From positions 1-6,201 of the forward strand of contig CAKPQG010000047.1 in assembly GCA_934178345.1 (NCBI GenBank): a DNA stretch of 6,201 nt, written 5' to 3'. Source of the stretch: an uncultured Dialister sp. Its GTDB lineage: Bacteria; Bacillota; Negativicutes; Veillonellales; Dialisteraceae. The notes beneath the pieces are model-generated. The model was not told the origin of the DNA and searched no databases. It worked only from the letters and a program-made list of their open reading frames with translations. The position numbers and the translations under genes are program-made. Numbering within the stretch: position 1 is the first letter of the stretch; each line of letters begins with the position of its first letter. Below are positions 5,357 through 6,201 of the stretch, piece after piece.

Positions 5357-6201
5357 ATGGACGGCTTTATGAGAGCACTTGTTTCTGTATGGACAGACTC
5401 CGGCTTTGCCGCACTGACATGGCAGAACATGGTTATGATTCTGGTAGGGCTCATTCTGCTCTACCTCGCTATTGCAAAAGAGTATGAACCTCTTCTGCTC
5501 CTGCCAATCGCATTCGGCGATATCATGGCAAACTTCCCGAATACCGGGTTCGAAGACGAAATGGGCGTTATGATGGCCATCGGCTTCGGTATCAAATACG
5601 AAATTTTCCCGCCGCTGATTTTCATGGGCGTAGGCGCAATGACCGACTTTGGTCCGCTCATCGCTAACCCGAAGACCGTACTTCTGGGCGCAGCTGCTCA
5701 GATCGGCGTATTCGTAGCACTCGCTGGTGCTATGATGCTCGGCTTCAACGTACAGGAAGCAGCATCCATCGGCATCATCGGTGGTGCTGACGGCCCGACC
5801 GCTATTTACCTGACTTCCAAACTGGCTCCACATCTGCTGGGCGCCATCGCAGTCGCTGCTTACTCCTACATGTCCCTGGTTCCGCTGATTCAGCCACCGA
5901 TCATGAAACTGTGCACCACCAGAGAACAGCGCAGAATCAAAATGACCACCCTTCGTCCGGTTTCTCATTTTGAAAAAGTTGTATTCCCGATCGTTGTTGC
6001 TATCGTCGTATCCCTGCTTCTGCCGCCGGTTGCAGCTCTGATGGGCTGCCTCTGCCTTGGCAACCTCTTCGAAGTATCCGGTGTCACCGCTCGTCTGTCT
6101 GACACCGCTCAGAACGCACTTTGCAACATCGTCACCATCTTCCTGGCAACCGGTACCGGCCTCACCATGACCGGCGACAAATTCCTCCGTCTGGAAACCA
6201 T
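5357..6201 (+). CDS. Sodium-ion-translocating decarboxylase beta subunit, N-terminal 281 residues (runs off the window)
   Basis: This is the membrane subunit of a biotin-dependent Na+-pump decarboxylase. It decarboxylates carboxybiotin while moving Na+ out of the cell. The N-terminal region LLYLAIAKEYEPLLLLPIAFG (about 34-54) is characteristic. GGADGPT at 142-148 contains D145, equivalent to the essential D203 of Klebsiella OadB. It is followed by AAYSYMSLVPLIQPPIMK (167-184), also a family signature. The short N-terminus and spacing fit the ~370-380-residue MmdB/GcdB-like length better than the 433-residue OadB. The start is set by AGGAGG at 5343-5348, 8 nt before the ATG. The Na+-site NPLIGSAGVS region lies beyond the window. 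No biotin carrier or carboxyltransferase gene is visible, so the substrate is open; methylmalonyl-CoA or oxaloacetate is most plausible. Confidence 0.95.
   Translation, partial: MDGFMRALVSVWTDSGFAALTWQNMVMILVGLILLYLAIAKEYEPLLLLPIAFGDIMANFPNTGFEDEMGVMMAIGFGIKYEIFPPLIFMGVGAMTDFGPLIANPKTVLLGAAAQIGVFVALAGAMMLGFNVQEAASIGIIGGADGPTAIYLTSKLAPHLLGAIAVAAYSYMSLVPLIQPPIMKLCTTREQRRIKMTTLRPVSHFEKVVFPIVVAIVVSLLLPPVAALMGCLCLGNLFEVSGVTARLSDTAQNALCNIVTIFLATGTGLTMTGDKFLRLET

Noticed and set aside
4827..5372. Plus-strand frame of 181 codons across the end of transporter 2 and the small gene
   Set aside because: It is out of frame with the recognised proteins and passes through the intercistronic hairpin. Its last 26 codons (from ATG 5292, after GGGAGAAGGA) could in principle be a small coupling peptide overlapping the beta-subunit start, but nothing else supports this.

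Overview
The window looks like chromosomal DNA from an anaerobic Negativicutes bacterium; a Dialister/Veillonella-type organism is my best guess. This rests on sodium-ion-translocating decarboxylase subunits next to dicarboxylate carriers, strongly C-ending codons in the genes, strong AGGAGG-type ribosome binding sites, and intergenic DNA full of short repeats. The taxon is an inference, not something read directly from a marker gene.

Layout. (1) 1-246: the last 81 codons of a membrane beta subunit of a Na+-pumping decarboxylase (OadB/MmdB/GcdB family), ending in an intrinsic terminator. (2) 247-1549: about 1.3 kb without a convincing gene. It holds a two-armed array of 7-bp repeats, three degenerate ~110-bp repeats, and the leader of the next gene. 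(3) 1550-2842: a complete SLC13/DASS-type Na+:dicarboxylate symporter followed by a terminator almost identical to the first. (4) 2843-3709: a second heptad-repeat block of the same architecture, then a long leader rich in palindromes. (5) 3710-4999: a second DASS symporter, about 89% identical to the first. (6) 5022-5062: a strong hairpin. (7) 5122-5250: a 42-residue one-helix protein resembling the membrane anchor of OadG-type subunits. (8) 5357 to the window end: a second decarboxylase beta subunit, cut at codon 281.

Working model (inference). The symporters bring in a C4-dicarboxylate such as succinate or malate with Na+. A biotin-dependent decarboxylase, whose beta subunit is the Na+ channel, pumps Na+ back out while decarboxylating the derived oxaloacetate or methylmalonyl-CoA. 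The carboxyltransferase (alpha) and biotin-carrier subunits are not in this window. Symporter 2, the small anchor and the downstream beta gene probably form one transcription unit, because no good promoter is visible between them.

The least ordinary content is non-coding. Two compound elements each run terminator, G-rich heptads, spacer, then C-rich heptads. Two near-identical transporters also carry completely different leaders, both with palindromes near a candidate start point and a hairpin close to the start codon.
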